A stretch of 64,000 nucleotides of DNA from a beta proteobacterium AAP65 (GCA_001295865.1 LJHW01000034.1:16094-80093); one strand, 5' to 3'. Shown: positions 34,655 to 45,192, counted from the stretch's first letter. Program-made: numbers and translations. The notes: generated from the letters alone by a model not told the origin.

Positions 34655-35605
34655 TCATGCAGGCAGCGGTTCACGGGCCAGTTCTTCGCGCGTCAAGGCG
34701 GCCTGCTCCAGCAGCCAGCCTTCGAAGGCGGCCAGGGCGGGGCGTTCACGCCGCGCCGGCCAGCGCACCAGCCAGTACGAGAAGGGCGACATCACCCGGC
34801 CGGCGCTGCCGAAGGGCTCGACCAGTTCGCCGCGTGCGATGGCCTCGCGCACCAACGGCACGCGGGCCAGCGCCAGGCCCTGGCCGGCCAGCGCCGCCTG
34901 CACCTGCTGGTAGGTGAAGTTCAGGTAGACCCAGCCTCGCGGCTGCAGCCCCGGCGGCGCGTTCAGGCGCAGCCAGTGGCGCCAGCTCAGGTACTCGGCG
35001 CTGGGCCGAGGGTCGTCTTCTTCGAGCAGCGTGTGGCTGGCCAGATCGGCGGCGCTGCGCAACGGCAGGCGCTGCAGCAAGGCCGGGCTGGCCACGGGTG
35101 TGAGCACCTCGCCGAAGAGCAAGGTGCTGCCCGGCGGCGCCTGCTCCGGGCGGCAGTAGCGCAGCGCGAGGTCGATCTCGGGGTCGTCGAAATCGACCAG
35201 GTGGTCGCTGGCCGATATGCGGATGTCCGATTCCGGGTGCGTGTTCTGGAAACCCGCCAGCCGCGGCAGCAGCCACAGCGAGGCAAAGCTGGCAAAGGTG
35301 GTCACGCCCACCGGCTGGCGGTGCTGGGTGTGGCGGATCTGGCGCACGCTGCGGTCCATCTGCGCCAGCAGCGGCGCCACGCTCTGCAGCAGCTGCGCGC
35401 CGGGTCCGGTGAGCTCGACATGCCGCGTGCCGCGCAGGAAGAGCGTGGCGCCGAGTTCGTCTTCCAGGCTGCGGATCTGCCGGCTGATGGCCGGTTGCGT
35501 GAGGTGCAGCTCTTCGGCCGCAGCGCGGAAGCTCAGGCGCCGCGCCACGGCCTCGAAGGCCCGCAAGGGGCCGATGGACAGCGGGCGGTGGCGCGGGGCA
35601 TTCAT
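34655..35605 (-). CDS. LysR-type transcriptional regulator (GcvA-like)
   Basis: A 316-residue regulator with an N-terminal winged helix-turn-helix (GPLRAFEAVARRLSFRAAAEEL, LTQPAISRQIRSLE) and a two-lobed effector domain. The first region after the helix-turn-helix resembles GcvA-type regulators. It is divergent from a DUF2917 gene across 96 bp, the usual arrangement of a LysR regulator with its target. The effector is unknown. Confidence 0.92.
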   Translation of the reverse strand: MNAPRHRPLSIGPLRAFEAVARRLSFRAAAEELHLTQPAISRQIRSLEDELGATLFLRGTRHVELTGPGAQLLQSVAPLLAQMDRSVRQIRHTQHRQPVGVTTFASFASLWLLPRLAGFQNTHPESDIRISASDHLVDFDDPEIDLALRYCRPEQAPPGSTLLFGEVLTPVASPALLQRLPLRSAADLASHTLLEEDDPRPSAEYLSWRHWLRLNAPPGLQPRGWVYLNFTYQQVQAALAGQGLALARVPLVREAIARGELVEPFGSAGRVMSPFSYWLVRWPARRERPALAAFEGWLLEQAALTREELAREPLPA

Positions 35606-35618
35606 TACCGATGATTAT

Positions 35619-35642
35619 CAATCAAGCCCCGCAACATGATTG
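35619..35642. promoter_or_regulatory. Inverted repeat in the LysR/DUF2917 divergent gap
   Basis: CAATCA and TGATTG separated by 12 bases, in an AT-richer patch directly upstream of the LysR start. Location and spacing would suit a LysR-type operator, but the arms are short. Confidence 0.3.
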
Positions 35643-35701
35643 GACGGTGCGCCGGGTAAACCCGATGATTCGCTCCGCTGAGAGAAGACAAGGACCGCAC
35701 C

Positions 35702-36085
35702 GTGAAAACATCACTAGCCATGACCAGATTGCATGAGCACTCGGCCCCCTGGGCCTGGGCGCTGGAAGGCCACGAGGCCACCACGCTGGCCGCCAGCCCG
35801 GTCGCGCGCTGGCTGCGTGTGGACGAAGGCTGCCTGTGGGTGACGGCCGAGCAGGCCGGCCCCGGGGCCGAAGACCTGTGGCTGCAGCCGGGCGACAGCC
35901 TCGAGCTGCCGGCCGGCACCCGCTGGGTGCTGCAGGCCTGGCCGCAAGCGCGCCTGAGCGTGCTGCTGGCCCCGGCCCTGACCCCGGCTGGCCCGGCGCC
36001 AGCGCGCGCCTGGTGGCAATCCAGCTGGGTGTGGCCCTGGGTGCTGCCCGAGGCACGCGGCCAGCGCCTGCCCGCGCAGGCCTGA
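35702..36085 (+). CDS. DUF2917 family protein
   Basis: A protein of about 127 residues with the DUF2917 pattern: RWLRVDEGCLWVTAE followed by DLWLQPGDSLELPAGTRWVLQA, a small beta-barrel-like domain, then a Pro/Trp-rich tail. Function unknown. The divergent LysR regulator is the probable controller. DUF2917 genes paired with LysR genes are frequent in Burkholderiales, as far as I know. Confidence 0.78.
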   Translation: MKTSLAMTRLHEHSAPWAWALEGHEATTLAASPVARWLRVDEGCLWVTAEQAGPGAEDLWLQPGDSLELPAGTRWVLQAWPQARLSVLLAPALTPAGPAPARAWWQSSWVWPWVLPEARGQRLPAQA

Positions 36086-36152
36086 GCGAGCGTCACCGCA
36101 CCCGGGGCGGCCCGCTGGCGTTGCTGGTGGCGCGGGCCTGACAATCGGCGGC

Positions 36153-36746
36153 ATGAGCTTCCCGATGCCGCCCCTGGAACCCTCGCAAGACAAGAAGACC
36201 CTGCGGCGCCAGCTGCAGGCCGAGCGCCAGAGCCTGATCGACCGCCACCAGCGCGCCATGCACCTGCAAGAGGTGCTGCGCGTGTGGCTGATGGGGCGAG
36301 ATGACAAGGCCATCGGTGCCTACTGGCCCATCAAGGGCGAGTTCGACGCGCTGCCGGCGCTCTTCCGCTGGACGGAAGCCGACGAAGAGCGCTGCATCGG
36401 GCTGCCGGTGATCGACAAGGCCACCAAGCAGCTGCGCTTCCAGATGTGGTTTCCGGGCTGCGAGATGGAAGACGACGCCTACGGCATCCCGAAGCCGAAG
36501 GACACGCCCGTCTTCCACCCCACGCTGCTGCTGGTGCCCTGCGTGGGCTACGGCCCCGAGGGTGTGCGCCTGGGTTATGGCGGCGGCTTCTACGACCGAA
36601 CGCTCGCCACCCTGGCGCCGCGGCCCTACACCGTGGGTCTGGCTTACAGCTTCGGCTTTCTGCCCTGGCTGCAAGCCGAGCCGCACGACGTGCCGCTGGA
36701 CGCCGTGCTCACCGAAGAAGGTGTGGCCTGGCAGCGGCCTGATTGA
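36153..36746 (+). CDS. 5-formyltetrahydrofolate cyclo-ligase
   Basis: A 197-residue enzyme converting 5-formyl-THF to 5,10-methenyl-THF with ATP. Motifs include KKTLRRQLQAERQSL at the start and the signature VRLGYGGGFYDRTLA near residue 140. Two genes away lie metF and ahcY, so the enzyme feeds the same one-carbon pool. It converges with ompW, with 18 bp between stops. Confidence 0.92.
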   Translation: MSFPMPPLEPSQDKKTLRRQLQAERQSLIDRHQRAMHLQEVLRVWLMGRDDKAIGAYWPIKGEFDALPALFRWTEADEERCIGLPVIDKATKQLRFQMWFPGCEMEDDAYGIPKPKDTPVFHPTLLLVPCVGYGPEGVRLGYGGGFYDRTLATLAPRPYTVGLAYSFGFLPWLQAEPHDVPLDAVLTEEGVAWQRPD

Positions 36747-36764
36747 GGCCGCTGCGCCAGCGCA

Positions 36765-37394
36765 TCAGAAGCGTTTGCCCAGCCCGATGCTGAAGAGCAC
36801 CGGGTCGACCTTGAAGGTGCCGGCCTTGTTGGCGCCGGCGTAAACGTCGGTTTCCAGCTTGACCTTCTTCACGTCGAAGTTCAGCAGCCAGCCGCCCACG
36901 GGCACGTCCACACCCACCTGCAGGGCCAGGCCGACGCTGTGTTTCTTGATGCTCGGCTGCAGTGCGGCCACCACGGCGGGGGCGAACTGCACGTCGGAGA
37001 AGATGGTGTAGTTCACGCCCGCGCCCAGGTAGGGGCGGAAGCCACCCAGGCCGGTGAAGTGGTACTGGCCCAGCAGCGTGGGCGGCAGGTGCTTGAGCGT
37101 GCCGATCTTTGCGCCGTTGCTGCGGATGTCGTGCTTCTGCGGGTAGGTCAGCACCAGCTCGGCCGCGAAGTTCGGGCTGAAGAAATAGCTGATGTCGAAC
37201 TCGGGGAAGGTCTTGTTGTTGACGCTCAGGTTCAGGCCTGTGCTGTCCTTGTTGGCCGAATCGAGGTACAGGGCGCGGCCACGCACGAGCCAGTCGCCCG
37301 TGTCATTGGCCTGGGCCGCGCCGGTCGCCGCCAGCAACACCAGCGCCGCGGCGCGGATGGAGGGCAGGGCGGTGGAGCGGGTCGTGGTCTTCAT
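36765..37394 (-). CDS. ompW: OmpW family outer-membrane porin
   Basis: A 209-residue eight-stranded outer-membrane barrel. It has a signal peptide ending in AQAN, then VRGRALYLD, FPEFDISYFFSPNFAAELVLTYP, GGFRPYLGAGVNYT and a C-terminal phenylalanine (IGLGKRF), the sorting signal for the BAM complex. The ATG at 37394 starts the signal peptide (MKTTTRS). OmpW forms a narrow hydrophobic channel. An FNR-type palindrome sits about 103 bp upstream, matching known oxygen control of ompW in other bacteria. Confidence 0.9.
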   Translation of the reverse strand: MKTTTRSTALPSIRAAALVLLAATGAAQANDTGDWLVRGRALYLDSANKDSTGLNLSVNNKTFPEFDISYFFSPNFAAELVLTYPQKHDIRSNGAKIGTLKHLPPTLLGQYHFTGLGGFRPYLGAGVNYTIFSDVQFAPAVVAALQPSIKKHSVGLALQVGVDVPVGGWLLNFDVKKVKLETDVYAGANKAGTFKVDPVLFSIGLGKRF

Positions 37395-37491
37395 GAAATC
37401 CTCCGTGGGAGTGGGTCGGGGCCACATGGCCTCGAACCCATTGCACTCCTCACGAGAACCCGAAGGCTGACACCGTTGTCAGGTGACGGGG

Positions 37492-37515
37492 CCCGCTTGA
37501 CCTGGGTCAAGCGGG
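37492..37515. promoter_or_regulatory. 24-bp palindrome with FNR/ANR-type box upstream of ompW
   Basis: A perfect palindrome with 11-bp arms and a TG centre, whose core TTGACCTGGGTCAA (37497-37510) fits the FNR/ANR form TTGAY-N4-RTCAA. It lies between the metF stop and the ompW start, so it could also form a hairpin at the metF 3' end, but no T-run follows. Confidence 0.55.
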
Positions 37516-37572
37516 CGGGGGTGGCGCTGTGGCGCCGCGGCAACCTTGCGGCAGGCGCGGGCACCGTGCCGA

Positions 37573-38412
37573 TCAGCCGAGCTGCTTGCAGACTTCCAGG
37601 CTCAGCGCGCTCTGGTTGAGCGTGTAGAAATGGATGCCGGGTGCACCGCCCTCGATGAGCCGGCGGCACAGGCGCGCCACCACCTCGATGCCGAAGCTGC
37701 GCACGCTGGCGGCGTCGTCGAGGTAACCCTCCATCTTCAAGGCCACCCAGCGCGGGATCTCGATGCCGTCGCGCGCCGCGAATTGCGCGATCTTCGCGTA
37801 GTTGTGGATGGGCATGATGCCCGGCACGATGGGCGCCGTGACCCCGAGCTTGCGCACTTCATCGACGAAGTGGAAGTAGGCGTCGGGGTTGAAGAAGAAC
37901 TGCGTGATCGCGCTGTCGGCACCGGCCTTCATCTTGGCCGCGAAGTGTTCGAGGTCCTTCTTCGCGTAGCGCTGCTGCGGGTGGTATTCCGGGTAGGCGG
38001 CCGCTTCGATGTGCCAGTCGGCGCCCTGCTCCTGGCGGATGAAGGCGATGAGGTCGGCCGCGTAGCGGAACTCGCCGGCCACCGCGGTGCCGCTGGGCAG
38101 GTCGCCGCGCAGCGCCACCAGCCGCCGGATGCCCTGGGCGCGGTAGGTGCCCAGGATCTCGCGGATGCTCTCCTGCGTGCTGCCCACGCAACTGAGGTGC
38201 GGCGCCGCTTCATGGCCCATCGCCGCGATGTCCTTCACCGTGGCCAGCGTCTTCTCACGCGTGGCCCCGCCCGCGCCATAGGTGACGCTGAAGAACTCCG
38301 GCCGCACGGCCGCAAGCTCCTGCACCACCGTCTTCAGCTTGTCGCTGCCGACGGGGGTGTTGGGCGGGAAGAACTCGAAGCTGATGGGCACCGACTTGTG
38401 CTCGGTGCTCAT
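37573..38412 (-). CDS. metF: 5,10-methylenetetrahydrofolate reductase
   Basis: A 279-residue FAD enzyme making 5-methyl-THF for methionine synthesis. Features are SFEFFPPNTPVG at the start, FSVTYGAGG, LVALRGDLP, and the FAD-site sequence ITQFFFNPDAYFHF. It starts 11 bp after the ahcY stop, so the two share the transcript controlled by the SAH riboswitch; this links SAH removal to the supply of methyl groups. Confidence 0.95.
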   Translation of the reverse strand: MSTEHKSVPISFEFFPPNTPVGSDKLKTVVQELAAVRPEFFSVTYGAGGATREKTLATVKDIAAMGHEAAPHLSCVGSTQESIREILGTYRAQGIRRLVALRGDLPSGTAVAGEFRYAADLIAFIRQEQGADWHIEAAAYPEYHPQQRYAKKDLEHFAAKMKAGADSAITQFFFNPDAYFHFVDEVRKLGVTAPIVPGIMPIHNYAKIAQFAARDGIEIPRWVALKMEGYLDDAASVRSFGIEVVARLCRRLIEGGAPGIHFYTLNQSALSLEVCKQLG

Positions 38413-38422
38413 GGGCCTGGCC

Positions 38423-39856
<1,434 letters not shown>

Positions 39857-39907
39857 CGTCAGGCTCCAAACGGTTGAGGACCTGCACGCACGTGGTGGGG
39901 AGAATCA

Positions 39908-39939
39908 GCTCACCCACGAACACTGTCGTGCAGGTGAGC
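39908..39939 (-). promoter_or_regulatory. Expression-platform hairpin of the SAH riboswitch
   Basis: GCTCACC and GGTGAGC form a 7-bp inverted repeat whose upstream arm reuses the strand that makes the riboswitch pseudoknot. The two structures exclude each other, which fits a ligand-controlled switch. No T-run follows, so control may be at translation or by another hairpin. Confidence 0.55.
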
Positions 39940-39999
39940 GCGGTTGCAATGTAGAGATCCGAGCCTGGCCTTCTTGCTGAAGGTTGCAACGCTCCTCGG
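39933..39999 (-). ncRNA. SAH riboswitch aptamer upstream of ahcY
   Basis: Read on the minus strand the leader contains CCGAG-GAGCG-TTGCAACC, then CCAGG-CTCGG and, further on, GCAACC-GCG-CTCACC, the conserved core of the S-adenosylhomocysteine riboswitch. CCGAG (39995-39999) pairs with CTCGG (39959-39963). GAGCG (39990-39994) pairs with CGCTC (39936-39940) as the pseudoknot; CCTTC and GAAGG form the internal hairpin. It stands about 80 bp before the ahcY ATG. SAH riboswitches controlling ahcY are established in proteobacteria. Confidence 0.93.
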
Positions 40000-40082
40000 A
40001 ACTGCTGCGAATTCTAGCCACAAGCCCCCGAATGCGTGGGGCGCGGGCTCTACAAGCTGCGCTGCGGCGTGAATTCCTGCGG

Positions 40083-41189
40083 TCAGGGCGGGGCCACGCC
40101 CAGGAAACCGGCCAGGCTCGCCGTTTCATCGGCCAGGGCTGCGGCGTAGCCCGCCTCGCGCGGCGCGCGGCCGCTGACGTAACCCGTCTGCACCTGCAGG
40201 CGCTCGCCTTGCACGCTGGCATTGGCCCAGCCGATGACCTGGTCGCGCCACAGCAGTGGCAAGGCGTAGTAGCCGCGCACACGTTTCGGCGCCGGGGTGT
40301 AGGCCTCGAAGCGGTAGGCCCAGCCCCACAGCAGCTCGAAGCGGCGGCGGTCCCAGACCACGGGGTCGAAGGGCGCCAGCAGGCGCACCGTGTCGGGCAC
40401 GGCGTGGCGGCGCGAGGCCGGGTTTTCGCCCGCGGGCCAGAACCAGCGCTGGCCGTCCACCACAGCGTGCGGCAGCCTGGTCTTGGCGCGGGCGAGCGCG
40501 GGTTTGCACAGGGCGGTCCAGTGCGGGGCGCCGTAGCGGATGCGGCTGACCAGCATGTTCAGCGTCAGCTCCGGCAGCGGTGCGTATTTCTGCACCACCA
40601 CGTCGACCAGGGTGTCCATCGCCGCGGCGGTGTCCGCCGGGGCTGCGTGCACTTCGCGCACGCTGTACAGACGGATGCCCCCCTCGCGCCGCGCCGTGCG
40701 CAGCAGGCCGCGGTAGTGCATGCCGTCGAGCAGCTGCGTGCTCGCATTGCTGCTGCCGCCGAACCAGTTTTTCGCCTTGCCGTGCTGGAAGTGCGCATCG
40801 ACCTCGCGCGGGTGCACCACACCGCGCTCGCGCACGAAGTCGAGCACGGCCTGCGCCTGCTGCCGGCGCGCGGCCGGCCACACCGTTTCGGCCGTGCGTG
40901 GGTGCATCAACGCCTGCGTTTCGCGCGGCAGGTAGCCGTAGTTGATGAAAAAATCTTCTTCGATGGGCAGCCGGGTGTAGCGGCGCTCCAGGTCGCCAGC
41001 GCGGTAGCCCTGCACACGGTGGCGCAGCGTGAGGTCTTGCGCCCGGGCCGGGGCGCGGATGGGGTCGGCCTGCACAAAACCCAGGCGGCGCAAGGCCGCG
41101 GGCAGCGTGGTGGGTTTGAAGAGGCTGCGCGCCACGGCGTGGCGGCGCAGGTCGTCCAGCAAGGGGCTGCGGCTCAAGGTGCGGCTCAC
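40083..41189 (-). CDS. Winged-helix DNA glycosylase-like protein (YcaQ family)
   Basis: A 368-residue protein of the YcaQ/AlkX family, whose characterised members unhook DNA interstrand crosslinks. Typical segments are LGFVQADPIRAPARAQDLTLRHRV, FINYGYLPRE, AVLDFVRERGVVHPREV, LLAPFDPVVWDRRR and YYALPLLWRDQVIGWA; the QxD pair in VQADP may be catalytic. The start is taken as GTG at 41189 because it overlaps the stop of the upstream gene (GTGA); no ATG is close by. Confidence 0.82.
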   Translation of the reverse strand: MSRTLSRSPLLDDLRRHAVARSLFKPTTLPAALRRLGFVQADPIRAPARAQDLTLRHRVQGYRAGDLERRYTRLPIEEDFFINYGYLPRETQALMHPRTAETVWPAARRQQAQAVLDFVRERGVVHPREVDAHFQHGKAKNWFGGSSNASTQLLDGMHYRGLLRTARREGGIRLYSVREVHAAPADTAAAMDTLVDVVVQKYAPLPELTLNMLVSRIRYGAPHWTALCKPALARAKTRLPHAVVDGQRWFWPAGENPASRRHAVPDTVRLLAPFDPVVWDRRRFELLWGWAYRFEAYTPAPKRVRGYYALPLLWRDQVIGWANASVQGERLQVQTGYVSGRAPREAGYAAALADETASLAGFLGVAPP

Positions 41190-41971
41190 GGTACGGCTCG
41201 AGGTGCGGGCAGGTCGTCGGGTTGGGGCAGGCCGTGCAAGGGTTCCAGGCGGCCCTGCTGAACAGCAGCCAGCTGCTCCCAGCGTCGGCCGTCGCGCGTG
41301 ACCACGAGGGCTGCACGCCCGGGCGTTGCAGTCAGCGCCTCGCCCCAGGTGGCCAGGGTCTTGCAGATGTAGCGGTTGCAGGTGTCGGCGCGGTGCTCGC
41401 GCGGCAAGCTGCAGCCCTGGGCGCTGTGGAAGGCGCAGCTGCCGGCCACGTGCGTTGCTGGCAGGTGCGACAGGTAGTCGTCGATGGCGTCGTCCGTCGA
41501 ACGGCCGGGGTGCTGTGCGAGCCAGCGCTCCAGCACCGCGGCATCGATGAAGCCGTGGTGGTGCGCCCCGTGCGAGCAGCAGCCGCCGCCGCAGTGTGCG
41601 CAGAGTGCGGCCGCTTCTGCGGGCACCTGGGTGGCCGAGTCGGTGCCGGCGAACTCGCGCCGGTAGCCGGTGGCGTGTGCGTCGCGCCAGGCTTGTGCCA
41701 GCGCAGCCCGCAGTGCGGGGCCGACCTCTTCGGTGTGGCGCGTCACCGGGTTGAGCCAGAGCACCTGCACGGGTGCGGGTGCGGGCGAATCGGCCCGTGC
41801 GGCCACCCGGTCCGTTGCGATGGCCACCAGGGCTTGCCACCGGCCTTCGAGCACCGATGCATCGGCCAGCTGGCGGCACGCGGCCCGGTCGCAGTGGTTT
41901 TTGTGCAGACGGCGCGCCAGCGCGTCGAGCGGCGCGCCGCAGTGCGTACAGTTCAGGCGTGCGCTGGGCAT
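41186..41971 (-). CDS. YkgJ-like cysteine-cluster protein
   Basis: A 261-residue protein with an N-terminal zinc-ribbon-like CTHCG and later CDRAAC, a central cysteine group (CAHCGGGCC), CAFH and CNRYIC, the spacing of YkgJ-type zinc or iron clusters. Function unknown. Its stop overlaps the start of the YcaQ-like gene, so the two are coupled; a shared role in DNA repair is speculation. Confidence 0.7.
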   Translation of the reverse strand: MPSARLNCTHCGAPLDALARRLHKNHCDRAACRQLADASVLEGRWQALVAIATDRVAARADSPAPAPVQVLWLNPVTRHTEEVGPALRAALAQAWRDAHATGYRREFAGTDSATQVPAEAAALCAHCGGGCCSHGAHHHGFIDAAVLERWLAQHPGRSTDDAIDDYLSHLPATHVAGSCAFHSAQGCSLPREHRADTCNRYICKTLATWGEALTATPGRAALVVTRDGRRWEQLAAVQQGRLEPLHGLPQPDDLPAPRAVP

Positions 41972-42022
41972 GCCTGCAGCTTAGCGGCCCGCGCGCCGAT
42001 GCTGGCGCGCGGTGCTGGGGGT

Positions 42023-43201
42023 TTACAGGCCCGCGGCTGCCCGCAGCGCGTCGACCTTGTCCGTCCGCTCCCATGAGAACTCCGGCTCTTCGCGGCCGAA
42101 GTGGCCATAAGCGGCGGTCTTCTCGTAGATGGGGCGCAGCAGGTCCAGCATCTGGATGATGCCCTTCGGGCGCAGGTCGAAGACCTCGGCGACGATGGCG
42201 CTGAGCTTGTCGTCGCTGATCTTGCCTGTGCCCTCGGTGTAGACCGTGATGTTCATGGGCTTGGCCACACCGATGGCGTAGGCCACCTGCACCTGGCACT
42301 GGCGCGCCAGGCCGGCGGCCACCACGTTCTTGGCCACGTAGCGCGCGGCGTAGGCGGCCGAGCGGTCGACCTTGGAGGGGTCCTTGCCCGAGAAAGCACC
42401 GCCGCCGTGCGGGCAGGCGCCGCCGTAGGTGTCGACGATGATCTTGCGGCCGGTCAGACCGCAGTCACCCTGCGGGCCGCCGACGACGAAGCGGCCGGTC
42501 GGGTTGATCAGGTAGCGCGTGTTCTGCAGCCATTCCTTGGGCAGCACGGGCTTGATGATCTCTTCGATCACGGCCTCGGTGAACTCGGGCTTCATCTTGT
42601 CGCCCAGGCTCCACTCGGGCGCGTGCTGGCTGCTCAGCACCACGGTGTCGATGCTGTGCGGCTTGCCGTCGACATAACGCATCGTCACCTGGCTCTTGGC
42701 GTCGGGGCGCAGGTAGGGCATGCGGCCGTCCTTGCGCAGCTGGGCCTGGCGCTCCACGAGGCGGTGCGCGTAGTAGATCGGCGCGGGCATCAGCTCGGGC
42801 GTCTCGTCGCAGGCGTAGCCGAACATCAGGCCCTGGTCGCCGGCGCCGATGTTGAGGTAGTCGTCGCTGGCGTGGTCCACGCCCTGGGCGATGTCGTTGC
42901 TCTGCTTGTCGTAGCAGACCATCACCGCGCAGCCCTTGTAGTCGATGCCGTACTCGGTGTTGTCGTAGCCGATGCGCTTGATGGTGTCGCGCGCCACCTG
43001 GATGTAGTCGACGTGGGCGTTGGTCGTGATCTCGCCGGCCAGCACCACCAGGCCGGTGTTGCACAGCGTCTCGGCGGCCACGCGGCTCTTCGGGTCTTGC
43101 TTGAAGATCGCGTCGAGGATGGCGTCGGAGATCTGGTCGGCCACCTTGTCGGGGTGACCTTCAGAGACCGATTCGGATGTGAAGAGGAAGTCGTTCGCCA
43201 C
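42023..43201 (-). CDS. metK: S-adenosylmethionine synthetase
   Basis: A 392-residue enzyme making S-adenosylmethionine from methionine and ATP. Signatures include [20 protein letters not shown], the P-loop-like [12 protein letters not shown], and the [19 protein letters not shown] stretch with the phosphate-binding lysine. Together with ahcY and metF 2-5 kb away it completes the methyl cycle, but it is transcribed separately, since two unrelated genes lie between. The 210 bp upstream shows no recognisable SAM riboswitch. Confidence 0.97.
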   Translation of the reverse strand: MANDFLFTSESVSEGHPDKVADQISDAILDAIFKQDPKSRVAAETLCNTGLVVLAGEITTNAHVDYIQVARDTIKRIGYDNTEYGIDYKGCAVMVCYDKQSNDIAQGVDHASDDYLNIGAGDQGLMFGYACDETPELMPAPIYYAHRLVERQAQLRKDGRMPYLRPDAKSQVTMRYVDGKPHSIDTVVLSSQHAPEWSLGDKMKPEFTEAVIEEIIKPVLPKEWLQNTRYLINPTGRFVVGGPQGDCGLTGRKIIVDTYGGACPHGGGAFSGKDPSKVDRSAAYAARYVAKNVVAAGLARQCQVQVAYAIGVAKPMNITVYTEGTGKISDDKLSAIVAEVFDLRPKGIIQMLDLLRPIYEKTAAYGHFGREEPEFSWERTDKVDALRAAAGL

Positions 43202-43411
43202 TGGAAAAGCTCCGTTGTAGTTGCACCTGGTTGCGTCGTCGCTGGTCAGATGCTCTGGAGCCGCGGCGAACGCTTTAGCGGATTTGTTGAGGCTCGGGCT
43301 GGTGGGCCCGGCACCCCAGCGGCAGGAGGCCCAGCCTTGTGGCTATGCTTCACGTCCGCGATCGCCCCGCAAGTTGTTCTTTAACTCGGCGATGCCTGCA
43401 TTCTACGAACG

Positions 43412-44284
43412 ATGTCCTTCCTGCTGCCCTGGCTCGCCCACCGCTCTCTGCGCTTTTTGCACGCCCTGGGCGGGCTGATGGGCTGGCTGGCCTATGCGCT
43501 GTCCCCCAGCTACCGCCGCCGCCTGAAGGCCAACGCCAGCTTGGCGGGCGTGAGTGCGGCCGAGCGCCGGGCCGCCGTGGCCGATGCCGGCAAGCTGGTG
43601 ATGGAGCTGCCACGGCTGTGGCTGCGCCCGCGTGAGCAGCCCATCACCGACCCGGTGCGCTGGGAAGGTGCCGAGTTGCTCGAAACCCTGCTGGCCCGCG
43701 GCAAGGGCCTGGTGCTGCTGACGCCGCACATGGGCAGCTTCGAGGTGAGTGCACAGGCTTATGCCGAACGTTTCGGCGCGCGCCAGCCCATCACCGTGCT
43801 CTACCGCCCGGCGCGCCAGGCCTGGCTGCGCGAGCTGGAGGAAACCGCCCGCGCCCGGCCCGCGCTGGCCACCGCACCGGCCAGCCTGGCCGGCGTGCGG
43901 CTCTTGATGCGAGCGCTGAAAAAGGGCGAAACGCTGGGTCTTTTGCCCGACCAGGTGCCGCCCGAAGGCATGGGCGTGTGGGCGCCGTTTTTCGGCCAGC
44001 CGGCCTACACCATGACGCTGGCCGCACGCCTGGTGCTGCAGACCGGCGCGGCCGTGGCCGTGCTCTGGACCGAGCGCCTGCCGCAGGGCGCCGGCTACGT
44101 CGTGCGCGCGCAGCCGCTGCCGGTGCCACTGCCCGAGCGCGGCGCCGACGGCAGCATCGACGACGCCGCCGCTGCCATCGCCATCAACCGCAGCATGGAG
44201 CAGGTGATCCTGCAGCGGCCTTCGCAGTACCTCTGGGGCTACCACCGCTACAAGCAGCCGCGCCAGGTGGAGAGCGCGTCTTGA
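43412..44284 (+). CDS. LpxL/HtrB-type acyltransferase
   Basis: A 290-residue inner-membrane acyltransferase of the lipid A late-acylation family. The N-terminal helix is followed by GKGLVLLTPHMGSFE, containing the catalytic HxxxxE motif, and by LGLLPDQVPPEGMGVWAPFFG with the DQ pair. It should add a secondary acyl chain to lipid A. The stop overlaps the TTG start of a second acyltransferase, so the pair works together. It is divergent from metK. Confidence 0.87.
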   Translation: MSFLLPWLAHRSLRFLHALGGLMGWLAYALSPSYRRRLKANASLAGVSAAERRAAVADAGKLVMELPRLWLRPREQPITDPVRWEGAELLETLLARGKGLVLLTPHMGSFEVSAQAYAERFGARQPITVLYRPARQAWLRELEETARARPALATAPASLAGVRLLMRALKKGETLGLLPDQVPPEGMGVWAPFFGQPAYTMTLAARLVLQTGAAVAVLWTERLPQGAGYVVRAQPLPVPLPERGADGSIDDAAAAIAINRSMEQVILQRPSQYLWGYHRYKQPRQVESAS

Positions 44285-45192
44285 GTGCGCCGGGTTTCAG
44301 GCAGGCCGCGGCCAATGGCGCGGCGCGTGTGGCGCTGGGCCTGGTGTGGTTGCTGCACTGGCTGCCGCTGCCGCTGCTGGCCCGCGTGGGGCAGGGCCTG
44401 GGCCTGCTGCTGCACAGCGCGGGCCGTGCGCGGCGCGAGGTGGCGCGCCGCAACATCGCGCTGTGCATGCCGCATCTGAGCGTGGCCGAACAGCACCGCC
44501 TGGTGCGCGAGCACTTCATGTGGACCGGGCGCAGCCTGCTGGAACGTGGCCTGCTCTGGCATGCGAGCGCCGAGCGGCTGAAGCGGCTGATCCACGTCGA
44601 AGGCGACATCCACCTGGCCGAGCGCAGCGACAAGCCCGTGATGTGGCTGGTGCCGCACTTCGTGGGCCTGGAGGTGGCGGGCGCCGCCACGCAGCTCTTC
44701 CAGACGCGCATGGGCTGCGACATCTACACCGCGCAGAGCAACCCGGTGATGGACGCCGCCTTCCACAAGGGTCGCGCGCGTTTCGGCCTGGCGCTGCTGT
44801 TCAACCGCCAGCAGGGCGCCATTCCCGTGGTGCGGGCCATCAAGAAGGGCGTGGCCTTCTTCAACGCCTCTGACATGGATTTCGGCCTGCGCGACGCCGC
44901 CTTCGTGCCCTTCTACGGCCAGCCCGCGGCCACGCTGCTGGCGCCCTCGCGCATGGCCAAGAGCCTGGGCATGGTGGTGCAGCCACTGATCGCCGAGATG
45001 CTGCCCGGCGGCCAGGGCTACCGCGTGAAGTTCATGCCGGCCTGGGAAGGCTGGCCCAGCGACGACCCCGAGGCCGACGCCGCGGCCATGAACCGCTACA
45101 TCGAAGAACAGATCAACCTCATGCCGGCGCAGTACTTCTGGGTGCACAAGCGTTTCAAGACGCGGCCCCCGGGCGAAGGCCCGGTTTACTGA
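44281..45192 (+). CDS. Second LpxL/HtrB-type lipid A acyltransferase
   Basis: A 303-residue paralogue of the preceding gene. After an N-terminal helix come VMWLVPHFVGLEVAG with the HxxxxE catalytic pair (H-F-V-G-L-E), ASDMDFGLRDAAFVPFYGQPAAT, and the C-terminal MPAQYFWVHKRFKTRPPGE typical of LpxL. The start is TTG, chosen because it overlaps the upstream stop (TTGA) and no other start is in frame nearby. The 3' end is duplicated in tandem beyond the stop. Confidence 0.87.
   Translation: MSAPGFRQAAANGAARVALGLVWLLHWLPLPLLARVGQGLGLLLHSAGRARREVARRNIALCMPHLSVAEQHRLVREHFMWTGRSLLERGLLWHASAERLKRLIHVEGDIHLAERSDKPVMWLVPHFVGLEVAGAATQLFQTRMGCDIYTAQSNPVMDAAFHKGRARFGLALLFNRQQGAIPVVRAIKKGVAFFNASDMDFGLRDAAFVPFYGQPAATLLAPSRMAKSLGMVVQPLIAEMLPGGQGYRVKFMPAWEGWPSDDPEADAAAMNRYIEEQINLMPAQYFWVHKRFKTRPPGEGPVY

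Noticed and set aside
31594..34917. A very long reading frame opposite the SDR and lytic transglycosylase genes
   Set aside because: It lies wholly antisense to two clear genes, has no recognisable motif and a composition expected from GC-rich third-position bias.
43202..43411. Possible SAM or SAH riboswitch upstream of metK
   Set aside because: None of the conserved core strings found before ahcY is present and I could not trace a known SAM aptamer.
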